Source: DATKUK01 sp035530655
GTDB taxonomy: Bacteria > Planctomycetota > Phycisphaerae > UBA1845 > DATKUK01
NCBI GenBank assembly: GCA_035530655.1
Contig: DATKUK010000080.1
Location: forward strand, 17,671 to 81,670
Length of the DNA stretch: 64,000 nt
Direction of reading: 5' to 3'
Positions 1 through 7,925 of the stretch are shown here, piece after piece (position 1 is the first letter of the stretch; every line of letters begins with the position of its first letter). The position numbers were made by a program, and so were the translations under genes. The notes under the pieces are model-generated. The model ran no database searches. It had not been told where the DNA came from and worked only from the letters and a program-made list of their open reading frames with translations.

Positions 1-2
1 GC

Positions 3-773
3 CGGCCGGTCGATCTGACGCTTGTTCTGGGCTTCAAGAGCCTGCGCTTGGGCGTCGCGATGCCTGACAGCGTCATCGCCGGGTACGTGCGACAACATCC
101 CGATCGCCTGATCGGTTTTGGGGGAGTCGACCCCACGGATCTGCCGAAGGCTCTCGATCAGATGCATCGCGGCTGCACCGAGCTGGGGTTGAAGGGCGTG
201 ACGTTCTCGCCGGCCGCTCAGCAGATGCATCCGGCCGACACGCGCGCACTCCAGCTCTACGCCGAGGCCAGCCGTATGGGCCTGCCGATCATCTTCGACG
301 CCGACGTACACCGCATGACGGCCGGCCGAATGGAGTTCGCCCAGCCCATGCTGCTCGACGAGGTTGCCAATCAGTTTCCACAGTTGCGGATGGTCGTGGC
401 CCATATGGGCTATCCCTGGGTCGAGCAGACGATGGTGCTGTTGGGCAAGCACGCCCATGTGCTGGCCGACGTGTCCGGGCTGCTGCATCAGCCCTGGCAG
501 GCGTACAACGCTCTGCTTTCGGCCTACCATCACGGGGTAATCGATAAGCTGCTGTTCGGCAGCGATTTCCCTTACGGTTCGGCCACATCGGTCATCGAGA
601 CGCTCTACAGCCTCAATCAGATCAGTCACGGCACGAACCTGCCGAGTATTCCCCGGTCGCTGTTGCGCGGCATTGTGGAACGCAACGCGCTGGCCCTGCT
701 GGGCATTGCGGCGCCGAGCGATGCGCCAGCCCCTGTCGAACCTGAATCTGTCGTGCGGAATGAGCGGATTTGA
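3..773 (+). CDS. Amidohydrolase family 2 (TIM-barrel metal hydrolase), 5' end cut by window
   Basis: Amidohydrolase-2 type hydrolase or decarboxylase, normally about 280 residues; the frame is open to the left edge, so the N-terminal strand with the HxH metal motif is probably outside the window. Visible barrel elements are the GLKGVTFSP strand, the IIFDADVH segment, VVAHMG (metal-binding or catalytic His) and LLFGSDFPYG near the C-terminus, which carries the conserved Asp of the family. A TTG at 48 and an ATG at 60 are internal start candidates, but the protein reads naturally upstream of both. The stop overlaps the start of the lipoprotein gene at 760. Substrate unknown. Confidence 0.8.
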   Translation, partial: RPVDLTLVLGFKSLRLGVAMPDSVIAGYVRQHPDRLIGFGGVDPTDLPKALDQMHRGCTELGLKGVTFSPAAQQMHPADTRALQLYAEASRMGLPIIFDADVHRMTAGRMEFAQPMLLDEVANQFPQLRMVVAHMGYPWVEQTMVLLGKHAHVLADVSGLLHQPWQAYNALLSAYHHGVIDKLLFGSDFPYGSATSVIETLYSLNQISHGTNLPSIPRSLLRGIVERNALALLGIAAPSDAPAPVEPESVVRNERI

Positions 774-1398
774 AGGCAATCAGTTCGTACGAATCGGCGC
801 ACAAGCCGGTCGCTGTCTGGCTGTTCTGACGGTGTGGCTGGCGACAGCTTCGGCCGGTTGCAGGCAGAACGACCCGTCCATCGAGATCGTCTCGTACGAG
901 AACGCAGCCGATCCTCAGCGCTACACCAGCCGGTTTGAGGAAGCCTGTTACGCCGCGGACGGCGGGAGTACCTGGCAGTTCGTCATGCGAACGGTGCGAC
1001 CGGCCGAGATCGACCCATCGCAGCAGATCGAACAGATTCTGTGCGCTCGCGTGTTCTGGCGGCCCGTCCCAGGCAGGACGGCGGCCGAACCCTCGATGAC
1101 CGATGCGGTCGTCGACTACTACTTGATCTCCGGGGCGACGGGGATTCGCTATACAGGCTGCGGGTTCATCAGCTTTAAGAAAGCGACTTTCGGGGATCAG
1201 ATCACAGGCCGAATCGAATCCTGCCAGCTTTGGCCCTATCAGACCTTCGGCGAAGCCGCCGACCTGCTCGGGCGCTGCGAGCTGGCCGGCCGCTTTGTGG
1301 CCCAGCCGAATCGCGGTCGTTGCGTCGAGTTGTCGAACCGCATGAAGCGCATGTTCGGCCCACCGCCGCCCTATCACCCGCGTCCGAGCGGACCGTAG
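760..1398 (+). CDS. Putative lipoprotein, unknown function
   Basis: About 212 residues when started at ATG 760. The N-terminus has a hydrophobic stretch (LAVLTVWLATASAGC) ending in a lipobox-like ASAGC, so Cys34 is the likely lipidated residue and the protein should be anchored on the cell surface or periplasmic face. The rest is soluble with several further cysteines; no known domain recognised. The start overlaps the amidohydrolase by 14 bases, suggesting coupling. Longer starts at 673 and 721 exist but would put an arginine-rich leader before the signal peptide. Confidence 0.6.
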   Translation: MSGFEGNQFVRIGAQAGRCLAVLTVWLATASAGCRQNDPSIEIVSYENAADPQRYTSRFEEACYAADGGSTWQFVMRTVRPAEIDPSQQIEQILCARVFWRPVPGRTAAEPSMTDAVVDYYLISGATGIRYTGCGFISFKKATFGDQITGRIESCQLWPYQTFGEAADLLGRCELAGRFVAQPNRGRCVELSNRMKRMFGPPPPYHPRPSGP

Positions 1399-1499
1399 AT
1401 GCCGAGCGGCTCGGGTCTTGAAAACCGAGCAGCCGCCGGCGATCATGCTCGCGTGCTCGTCCTGGCGCGGTTCGGTCGGGTTCGTACGGAGAGATTCTT

Positions 1500-3407
1500 T
1501 TGAGCGACCAGGTCCCGGCGCCGTCGCTGGCGCCACAGAAGGAAAACTGGACAGGCAGGCTGGGGGTGGTTCTTGCCGTGGCCGGTTCGGCCGTCGGGCT
1601 GGGTAATTTCCTGCGCTTCCCCGGACAAGCGGTCAACAACGGCGGCGGGGCCTTCATGATCCCGTATATCATCAGTTTCCTGCTGCTGGGCATTCCGATC
1701 TGCTGGTGCGAATGGACGTTGGGGCGCATGGGCGGGCGCTACGGGCAGAGCAGCGCCCCGGGCATCTACCAGGCCCTTTGGCGGCATCCGCTCGCCCGCT
1801 ACATCGGCGCCTTCGGCATGATGATCCCCATTGTCATCTTCATGTACTACGTCTTCCTCGAAGCCGTGTGCATGACCTACGCCGTCGAGTTCGCCCGCGG
1901 CACGTTCAGCGACCTGTTCGCCCAAGCCACCGCAGGTGTGAGTCAGCACGATCAGCAGGTAAGCGCCGTCACGGGTGCCGCCGGTCAACACCTCGGTGAC
2001 ACATGCGGGATGGCCAAAGACGGCTCGGTGTTCGCCGGCGGCATGGTCATATGGTGCGTGCTGATTTGCTTTGCGGCCAACTTCTACATCATCTACCGTG
2101 GCATCACGCGAGGCATCGAGTGGTTCTGTACCTATGCGATGCCGCTGTTGATCGGCTGTGCCCTGATCGTGCTGGTGCGGGCGCTGACGTTGCCGAACAT
2201 CACCGATGGGCTGGGGTTCATGTGGAACCCCGATTGGGCGAAGCTGAAAGACCCTCAGGTGTGGCTGGCCGCATCGAGCCAGATCTTCTTCAGCCTCAGC
2301 GTCGGTTTCGGACTGATCCTCACCTACGCCAGTTACCTGCGGCCGAATGACGACGTCGTGCTGTCGGGCCTGACGGCCTCCAGCTTGAACGAGTTTTGCG
2401 AGGTGATTCTGGCCGGACTGACCATCGTGCCGGTGGCCTTCATCTTCCTGGGCGCCGCCGCGGCCGCAACGCCCAGCGCGTTCGGTCTGGGGTTCGTGAC
2501 GGTCCCGTCGATCATGCACTTCATGCCGGCTGGGCGCTTCTTTGGCACAATGTGGTTCGGGCTGCTCACGCTGGCGGCGATCACCAGTTCGCTGAGTATG
2601 CTCCAGCCGGCCATCGCGTTTCTGGAGGACGGCTTCGGTCTGCGGCGTCACGGCAGTACGATCCTCCTGGCCGCTGTTTCGCTGGCCGGCGCCGCGCCCG
2701 TTCTGTACTTCAGTCGCGACCTGCATGCGTTGGACGTAACCGACTTCTGGGTCGGCAACTTCATGATCTTCGTTGCCGCGACGGCGATGGTTATCATCTT
2801 CGGGTGGGTGATCGGCGTGGATCGGGGACTCACGGAGGCTGCCCGCGGCGCCGAACTGGCGATCCCACGGGTGTTTCGCTACCTGATTCGCTATGTCACG
2901 CCGGCCTTTCTGCTGGTGATCTTCGTGCTGTGGTGCAGGACGAACGCCCCGGAGCGCATCCATGCGATGATGCCTGACGCGCAGGCCGACCAGGCCACCC
3001 GGGCTGTGTACGAGCAGGCAGCGTTCGATCACTTTGTCCGCGAGGCGCTGGGACCCGGATCGACCGACCCAGGCGACCCCTTGCCCCCGCGCGAGCAACT
3101 CGATCCGGCCGTCGTCGCGTCCGCCGAGCGGCAGGTCGCTGCCGTGCTCGGCGATAATGAAGGGCTGCCGCTGGCCAACACGCTGCCCGCATGGCTGCTC
3201 GCCCACCAACCGAAGGCCGAGCAGGCCGGTGCCGACGGACGCCACCGCGCTGTGATCGCGCGCGGTGTGTTTGTCTGTCTCATCTGTTTTCTGCTGTCGC
3301 TGTTTGTTCTGTCCGAATGGGCGTACCGACATCGCATCCGCCACGCCATTTTCGCCGCCGACCGAGTCGAGCAGCTCCTGGCCGATCAGGAGGAGAACGA
3401 CCAGTGA
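1500..3407 (+). CDS. Sodium:neurotransmitter symporter family (NSS/SNF) transporter
   Basis: Multi-pass sodium-coupled symporter for amino acids or similar small solutes. The N-terminus has the family signature GSAVGLGNFLRFP followed by NNGGGAFMIPY, the first membrane helix and its unwound sodium/substrate site. The start is TTG at 1500, supported by GGAGAG at 1488-1493. At 635 residues it is longer than typical bacterial members (about 450-500); the extra length lies mainly in a charged, soluble stretch of roughly 100 residues before the last membrane helix. Its stop overlaps the start of the small membrane gene at 3407, the arrangement known for MetP/MetS-type NSS transporters. Confidence 0.9.
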   Translation: MSDQVPAPSLAPQKENWTGRLGVVLAVAGSAVGLGNFLRFPGQAVNNGGGAFMIPYIISFLLLGIPICWCEWTLGRMGGRYGQSSAPGIYQALWRHPLARYIGAFGMMIPIVIFMYYVFLEAVCMTYAVEFARGTFSDLFAQATAGVSQHDQQVSAVTGAAGQHLGDTCGMAKDGSVFAGGMVIWCVLICFAANFYIIYRGITRGIEWFCTYAMPLLIGCALIVLVRALTLPNITDGLGFMWNPDWAKLKDPQVWLAASSQIFFSLSVGFGLILTYASYLRPNDDVVLSGLTASSLNEFCEVILAGLTIVPVAFIFLGAAAAATPSAFGLGFVTVPSIMHFMPAGRFFGTMWFGLLTLAAITSSLSMLQPAIAFLEDGFGLRRHGSTILLAAVSLAGAAPVLYFSRDLHALDVTDFWVGNFMIFVAATAMVIIFGWVIGVDRGLTEAARGAELAIPRVFRYLIRYVTPAFLLVIFVLWCRTNAPERIHAMMPDAQADQATRAVYEQAAFDHFVREALGPGSTDPGDPLPPREQLDPAVVASAERQVAAVLGDNEGLPLANTLPAWLLAHQPKAEQAGADGRHRAVIARGVFVCLICFLLSLFVLSEWAYRHRIRHAIFAADRVEQLLADQEENDQ

Positions 3408-3595
3408 TGCCTCATACAGCGGTGATCGCGGCGACGCCACAGCAGGGCCTCACCCTCGCCGGCGCGGTCGTCATGATCGTCAGCGTGGCATGTGTGCTGG
3501 CTCTAGCCGGGTTCTGCGTTCGCCGCATCCTCAGCAAGCCGCGCACGCCGCAGCGCATGCACGCCCCGTTGGATATCGATACGCACGATACCTGA
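3407..3595 (+). CDS. Small single-span membrane protein, candidate NSS small subunit (MetS-like)
   Basis: A 62-residue protein with one strong membrane helix (about residues 15-40) followed by a basic stretch (CVRRILSKPR), giving a predicted cytoplasmic C-terminus. ATG at 3407 overlaps the symporter stop in an ATGA-like junction, so the two are translationally coupled. In Corynebacterium MetP needs the small protein MetS; many bacterial NSS genes have such a partner. The role here is inferred from size, topology and position, not from sequence similarity I can measure. Confidence 0.6.
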   Translation: MPHTAVIAATPQQGLTLAGAVVMIVSVACVLALAGFCVRRILSKPRTPQRMHAPLDIDTHDT

Positions 3596-3657
3596 CGTGC
3601 GTCGACCCTTCGGTGCGACACGTACCGCCCGGGCCCGCCTAGCGGGCGCACCCGCCC

Positions 3658-4404
3658 TTATCGCTTCGGCCGCTCGGCTACTGCTATAACCCGCCGCGAG
3701 TGGCGCGTGAAACGGCTGGCCGGATAATTCCGATCGTACAATCGGATATTCGTATAGCCCGCCGCCCGCAGCATCGCTCGGATCTGGGCGCCGTTGAAGA
3801 TCCACATCGTCAGCCTGTGCCGCTCGGTCGTGTGACCTTTTCGAAGCGTCCAGACCGAGCGAAAACGGTCGGCCCGTTTGTCGAAGCGCACGCGGTGTTC
3901 GATATGCACACCGCCGATCGTTTCGTCGCTGTGTGGCCGGAAGTGCGACATGATCCACGACTTGTTAGGCCCCTCGACCAGAAACCGCCCGCCGGGACGC
4001 AAGGCCCGCCACACCCGCCGGCAGAAGGCCAGATTGTCGGCGTCGCAGAAGTACCCGAAGCTGCCGAACCAGTTGAACGCCGCGTGAAACTCACCGTCGA
4101 AGTCAATCTCGCGCATGTCGGCGTGCACGAACCGGACATCAAGTCCTTCGCGCCGCGCCTAGCGTCGGGCCCTGCTCAAATACGGCGCGGTCAGATCCAC
4201 GCCGGTCATCGCCAGCCCCGCTCGGGCGAGGGGAATCGTCAGCCGCCCTGCGCCGCACGGAATGTCCAACACGCGCTGGCCTTTCCGCAGCTTCAGCAGC
4301 CGACGGACCAGCCATACCTGTTTGGCCGTCCTGCCTTCGTCAAAGGTCTTGGGTAGCACCTGAGCATAGAGCCCGCTGAAAAACGTTTCGAACCATCCAG
4401 CCAT
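3658..4404 (-). pseudogene. Class I SAM methyltransferase interrupted by in-frame amber codon
   Basis: Reading 249 codons from ATG 4404 (GAAGG upstream) gives a complete Rossmann methyltransferase with one TAG at 4159-4161 (codon 82). Before the stop: VLDIPCGAGRL (SAM motif I) and GVDLTAPYL. After it, in the same frame: VRFVHADMREI (motif II region), ALRPGGRFLVEG and a C-terminal strand pair. Spacing from GVD to HAD matches that of intact family members if the TAG simply replaces one sense codon (CAG, AAG or GAG), so this is a point nonsense change, not a deletion. It is either a recent pseudogene, a sequencing error, or two separately translated pieces. Small-molecule methyltransferase; substrate unknown. 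Confidence 0.75.
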
Positions 4405-4438
4405 CACCGCACCTTCTTTGAGCAGTGCCTGGGCCGAC

Positions 4439-4472
4439 AAAAAAACCCGCCGCCGTTTCGCTTGGCAGCGGG
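4439..4472 (-). terminator. Rho-independent terminator
   Basis: On the minus strand a 9-bp stem (CCCGCTGCC / GGCGGCGGG with one G-U pair) and 9-base loop are followed by seven T. It lies downstream of the DMT-type gene and the small ORF at 4501-4617, and just before the methyltransferase start at 4404. Confidence 0.8.
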
Positions 4473-4500
4473 CTTGGGTCGTCTGGTACTTCCTGGCTAC

Positions 4501-4617
4501 CTACTCAGGCGATCCTCGTCCGCTGCCCGGTACGAGCCGGACCAGGACGCGCAGCATCGCACCAACCCACACACGGGCGTTTGTTGCGTCAGAAAGGATC
4601 GAGCGAATCTCGTTCAC
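4501..4617 (-). CDS. Possible 38-residue small protein
   Basis: GTG at 4617 preceded by AGGTGAG at a nine-base distance opens a 38-residue frame (NEIRSILSDATNARVWVGAM..., ending RGSPE). It is rich in hydrophobic and arginine residues, amphipathic in the middle, and is followed by the terminator at 4439-4472. No family recognised. It may instead be part of a leader RNA for the methyltransferase. Confidence 0.3.
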   Translation of the reverse strand: MNEIRSILSDATNARVWVGAMLRVLVRLVPGSGRGSPE

Positions 4618-4642
4618 GGTAGTTGTCTCACCTGAGTCGGCG

Positions 4643-5146
4643 CTAGTTTATTTCGGTCTGGCTTGCCGCGTCAACATCGGCGCCGGCAGGCAGCGTCGCG
4701 TCCGGCGGCGCAGCGGACCCGTCGCCCGCGGGCTGGCCGGCTGACTTGCCCGGCCAGGTCAGCATCACCAGCGCAACCACCGCCACGGCGATGCCGCCCC
4801 ATTGCAGGCGCGTGGGGCGCTCTCCCAGCACAAACATCCCGGCAAGGATCGGAATCGACACGTACAGCGAGGCCAGCGGCGCGGCGACGGTAATCGGCTT
4901 GCTCTGACAGAGCTTGTAAAACCCGAAGTTGGCCAGGATATAGACCGCACCCACCACCACCGCCACCAGGTGATAGCGACCCCAGGCGGGCTTGCACCAG
5001 GGAATCGCCCACAGCCCGATGATCAGGTAGCCCGGCAGGTTGAACACGATCGCCGTCAGCGGGTCGATCCCGCGTGTGGCCACCTTCATCAGGAATACGC
5101 CCAGACCCCAGCCGAGCATCGCGACCAGTAACCACACCCATGCCAC
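4643..5146 (-). CDS. EamA/DMT-type small membrane transporter (single repeat)
   Basis: 167 residues with four or five predicted membrane helices (AWVWLLVAMLGWGLGVFLMK, then GYLIIGLWAIPW, VVVGAVYILANFGFYKL, PLASLYVSIPILAGMFVLGE, GGIAVAVVALVMLTWPG) and a short hydrophilic acidic tail. The pattern, including the LASLYVSIPILAG...GERPTRLQWGGIAV end, is that of one EamA repeat, so the working unit is probably a dimer, as in SMR-like half-size DMT proteins. Start GTG 5146 is supported by AAGGAG eight bases upstream. Substrate unknown. Confidence 0.7.
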   Translation of the reverse strand: MAWVWLLVAMLGWGLGVFLMKVATRGIDPLTAIVFNLPGYLIIGLWAIPWCKPAWGRYHLVAVVVGAVYILANFGFYKLCQSKPITVAAPLASLYVSIPILAGMFVLGERPTRLQWGGIAVAVVALVMLTWPGKSAGQPAGDGSAAPPDATLPAGADVDAASQTEIN

Positions 5147-5246
5147 TTTGATTACTCCTTATGGTCAACCACGCGGGCGACGAAGCGCCGCGCCGGCCGA
5201 TACGCAGTCCTGACGATGACCGATCGATGCGCAACCGATTGGCGTG

Positions 5247-5735
5247 TTACGCACTCTCGACGGCTGGTCGACCCGCCGCGAGCCGCCGACGATTGGCTAT
5301 GATAATACCGACCGCGATCCCCATGAAGACAATATCGCGAATGAGCACCACCACCATCGGCGCGGTGTCATAGGATCCGAAGCAGCCGCAATGAATGTCG
5401 AACCCACGCGCCATGGCCGTCGAGATGCCCACAATGTAGACCACGAGGAAACCCATCAGCACCACGGTTGCCTCTTCGGTCCAGCGCCCGATCACCAGGG
5501 CCCCCGCGCAGGCCAATTCGATCCACGGCAGCAGAATGGCCAACGCGTGCAGCGACCACCACGGCACGAGGCGATAGTTGCGGATGTCCCCGACGAACTT
5601 CATCGGATCCGCGATTTCCAGGTTGCCCGGGTCGAACAGTTTCAGGATTGCCGCGGCCGCAAAGATCAGCGCCAGCAGCCACCGCAGCACCCGCCACGTC
5701 CACAGCCAGCCGGTCTTGCCCATATCGCCACTCAC
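5247..5735 (-). CDS. MauE/DoxX-type redox-associated membrane protein
   Basis: 162 residues with four membrane helices and the short motif HCGCFGS, a cysteine pair typical of MauE-type proteins that are linked to thiol or cofactor maturation at the membrane. It overlaps the rhodanese gene by four bases and follows DUF1573, so the three are an operon. The gene pattern suggests a shared role in periplasmic sulfur or disulfide chemistry; this is inference from context. Confidence 0.75.
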   Translation of the reverse strand: MSGDMGKTGWLWTWRVLRWLLALIFAAAAILKLFDPGNLEIADPMKFVGDIRNYRLVPWWSLHALAILLPWIELACAGALVIGRWTEEATVVLMGFLVVYIVGISTAMARGFDIHCGCFGSYDTAPMVVVLIRDIVFMGIAVGIIIANRRRLAAGRPAVESA

Positions 5736-6226
5736 TCCACCGGCACGTTCGCTTCCTGCCAGGCAGGCCAGCCGCCCCGCAGAATGCGCACCGACTCGCG
5801 ATAACCCAGCCCGGCCAGGAAGTCGAATACCAGCATGCTGTCGACGCAGCCGTGACCCTGACAGTATACGACAACCGTCATACCCTCCATGGCGTCCGGC
5901 GGCGGTAGTTGTGCCATCAGCGGCTCGGCGCTGCCCGGCAACGCCTGCGCCGGTGCGCTGATAGCGCCCGGAACGTGACCTTCGTCATATTCCTCGACGG
6001 GTCTGGCGTCGACCACGACGGCCTCGCCGGTTTGCACGAGTTCCCATACACGGTCGATGTCGATCTCGGCTTCGCGCAGGACCTCGTCGCGAAGGCCTGA
6101 ATTCGGATCGGGAACCCAGGCAATCCCCTTGGGCGAAAGCGCATTGAACAGGACCGCAATCACTGCGCCCGCTACGCACAGTGCAGCCATACGAACCAGG
6201 AAACCCACGACCGCCCGAACAGACAT
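5732..6226 (-). CDS. Membrane-anchored rhodanese-domain protein
   Basis: 164 residues. An N-terminal membrane helix (about residues 5-27) is followed by a rhodanese domain: VVVDARPVEEYDEGHVPGA is the classic CH2A region and VVYCQGHGCVDS carries the active-site cysteine loop, with a second cysteine four residues on. It should transfer sulfane sulfur or work in thiol chemistry outside the cytoplasm. Four-base overlap with the MauE-like gene and a two-base gap from DUF1573 place it in the middle of the operon. Confidence 0.85.
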   Translation of the reverse strand: MSVRAVVGFLVRMAALCVAGAVIAVLFNALSPKGIAWVPDPNSGLRDEVLREAEIDIDRVWELVQTGEAVVVDARPVEEYDEGHVPGAISAPAQALPGSAEPLMAQLPPPDAMEGMTVVVYCQGHGCVDSMLVFDFLAGLGYRESVRILRGGWPAWQEANVPVE

Positions 6227-6228
6227 GG

Positions 6229-7728
6229 CTAGTCCGCTGGCTTGGCGCCCGTGCCGGTGCCGGGCTGCGCCTTTCTCCTGCTGACCGGGGCGGGCTCGCT
6301 CCGGCTGACCTGCACGATGGGAATGACGAACTCGCCGAACTCCTCGTCGTCGGTCTTGATCACCAGCTTGTCCCCGCCCTTGGGCGGCTGGTAGTCCTCA
6401 GGCAGGGTCAGAGTGATGCGGTAGTTGTTGCGCTCCTGGCGGTGATCCAGCTCGACCTTGATGCGCTCGTCACTGGCCTGACACTCGAGAATCTTGACCG
6501 GCTCGTAGTGTAAGAATACATGATAGGGTGGGTGGCTTTCGCCCTCTGCGGGCGCGACAACCAATATTTCGTGGGGTACGACACTGACCCGCTCCTGGGT
6601 GTTAGCCGATATGGGAGCGTTGGACTGGGTAATCTCTCGCTCGTTGGCCTTGGGGGCGACCTCACTCCGACTGACCTGCACGATGGGAATGACCAACTCG
6701 GCGAACGCCTGCTCGTCCGTCTTGATCACCAGCTTGTCCCCGCCCTTGGGCGGCTGATAGTCCTCAGGCAGAGTTAGGGTGATGCGGTAGTCGTTATGCT
6801 CCGGGCGATGCTCCAGTTCGACCTTGATGCGCTCGTCACTGGCCTGACACTCGAGCACCGTGACCGGCTCGTAGCGCATGAACGCATAGCGCGGACGGCT
6901 CTTGCCCTCCGTTGAAGAGAAAACCATGATCTTCCTGGGCACCACGGTAATCCGCTCGGGAATGTAGGCCGACAGGGGTACCTTCAGTTGCGGCATCTTG
7001 GGCAGGTTGGTCTTGAGCAATACGTGGCCTTTGTGCATGCCTCGTTCGAGCGGCGGTTGAATCTGCGCCGTCAACAGAAAGCGCTTGCCTTCCTCCACCG
7101 TCTCCAGGGTCACGTTGAAGCCCTTCGGCGTGACCTCCACGATCTCCAATTCGAGAGGCTCATCGGCGTTACTGGTCAGCTCCACCTGCTTATTCTGGCT
7201 TTGGGCCGGCTGGATTCTCCCGAATGTGAAACCGCCTTTGGGCTCCTTTTGAATGAGCTGCTTGACGGTTCCGTGGATCGACACCCGGGTCTGCTCGTTA
7301 CTCGGGTCGTTCGTCCAGATGGTTACCGATTTGCGCACCGTGCCCTGCATCCCTTTGGTGTTCAGCGTGAAGGGCAGTTTTCCTTCCTTGCCCGGGGCAA
7401 TCTGACGATCATAGGTCTTGATCACCGTACAGCCGCAACTGCCCTTGACCTTGGTGACCATCAGCGTGTCGTCACCGACGTTGCGCAGAATGATGGCGTG
7501 TTCCTTCTGCTGGTCGCCCCACATTTCGCCCAGGTCGAGCGACGCCTCGTCCACCTCGAGCTTCGGGCCCGTCTTGCCTGCCGCGACCGTGTCGGAGGCA
7601 CCCGACGGCTGCGTCGAAGGTGCGTTTGTCTGCTGAGAACCAACCTGTACGGCCAGTACGACGGCCACCAACGCCGATAGGGCAACAATCCCCGCCGACG
7701 GCCAACCTGCCATCCGACTGCGTGACAT
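6229..7728 (-). CDS. DUF1573-domain protein with tandem C-terminal duplication
   Basis: About 499 residues from ATG 7728 (AAAGGTGG upstream). An N-terminal membrane helix or signal anchor is followed by a DUF1573 domain (about residues 50-155) with the KGSCGCT cysteine motif, then further beta-rich Ig-like domains. Near the C-terminus a unit of about 123 residues occurs twice; the copies share LECQASDERIKVEL and LTLPEDYQPPKGGDKLVIKT almost unchanged. The protein is probably periplasmic. First gene of the DUF1573-rhodanese-MauE operon. Biochemical role unknown. Confidence 0.8.
   Translation of the reverse strand: MSRSRMAGWPSAGIVALSALVAVVLAVQVGSQQTNAPSTQPSGASDTVAAGKTGPKLEVDEASLDLGEMWGDQQKEHAIILRNVGDDTLMVTKVKGSCGCTVIKTYDRQIAPGKEGKLPFTLNTKGMQGTVRKSVTIWTNDPSNEQTRVSIHGTVKQLIQKEPKGGFTFGRIQPAQSQNKQVELTSNADEPLELEIVEVTPKGFNVTLETVEEGKRFLLTAQIQPPLERGMHKGHVLLKTNLPKMPQLKVPLSAYIPERITVVPRKIMVFSSTEGKSRPRYAFMRYEPVTVLECQASDERIKVELEHRPEHNDYRITLTLPEDYQPPKGGDKLVIKTDEQAFAELVIPIVQVSRSEVAPKANEREITQSNAPISANTQERVSVVPHEILVVAPAEGESHPPYHVFLHYEPVKILECQASDERIKVELDHRQERNNYRITLTLPEDYQPPKGGDKLVIKTDDEEFGEFVIPIVQVSRSEPAPVSRRKAQPGTGTGAKPAD
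6291..6870 (-). repeat. Intragenic direct repeat (about 210 bp, spacing 369 bp)
   Basis: The segments around 6297-6515 and 6666-6884 read nearly alike, sharing stretches such as the one encoding PPKGGDKLVIKT. The 369-base period is a multiple of three, so the duplication kept the frame and created a second C-terminal domain in the DUF1573 protein. High nucleotide similarity points to a fairly recent event or gene conversion. Confidence 0.8.
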
Positions 7729-7925
7729 AGTCAAACCACCTTTCTGGATATCATCCGCAACGCCTCTTCACCCCGCCCATTCTGCGACGACCTCGGGCCA
7801 GATTCAACCGGGCGGCTTGGTCGCAGGACGCCTGCCCAAATGGGCCACAGTTGCCGTGCGTCGAGCGACGGCCGTGCCCTGCCGAGCTGCGGTTGCCGCA
7901 TTGGCGGCGCTGTCGCCCTGTTGCT

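Noticed and set aside
1443..3440. 665-residue minus-strand frame over the symporter
   Set aside because: Antisense of a clear transporter; composition of charged residues typical of a GC-rich shadow frame and no ribosome site.
3700..4356. 218-residue plus-strand frame over the methyltransferase
   Set aside because: The minus strand carries all methyltransferase motifs; this is its antisense.
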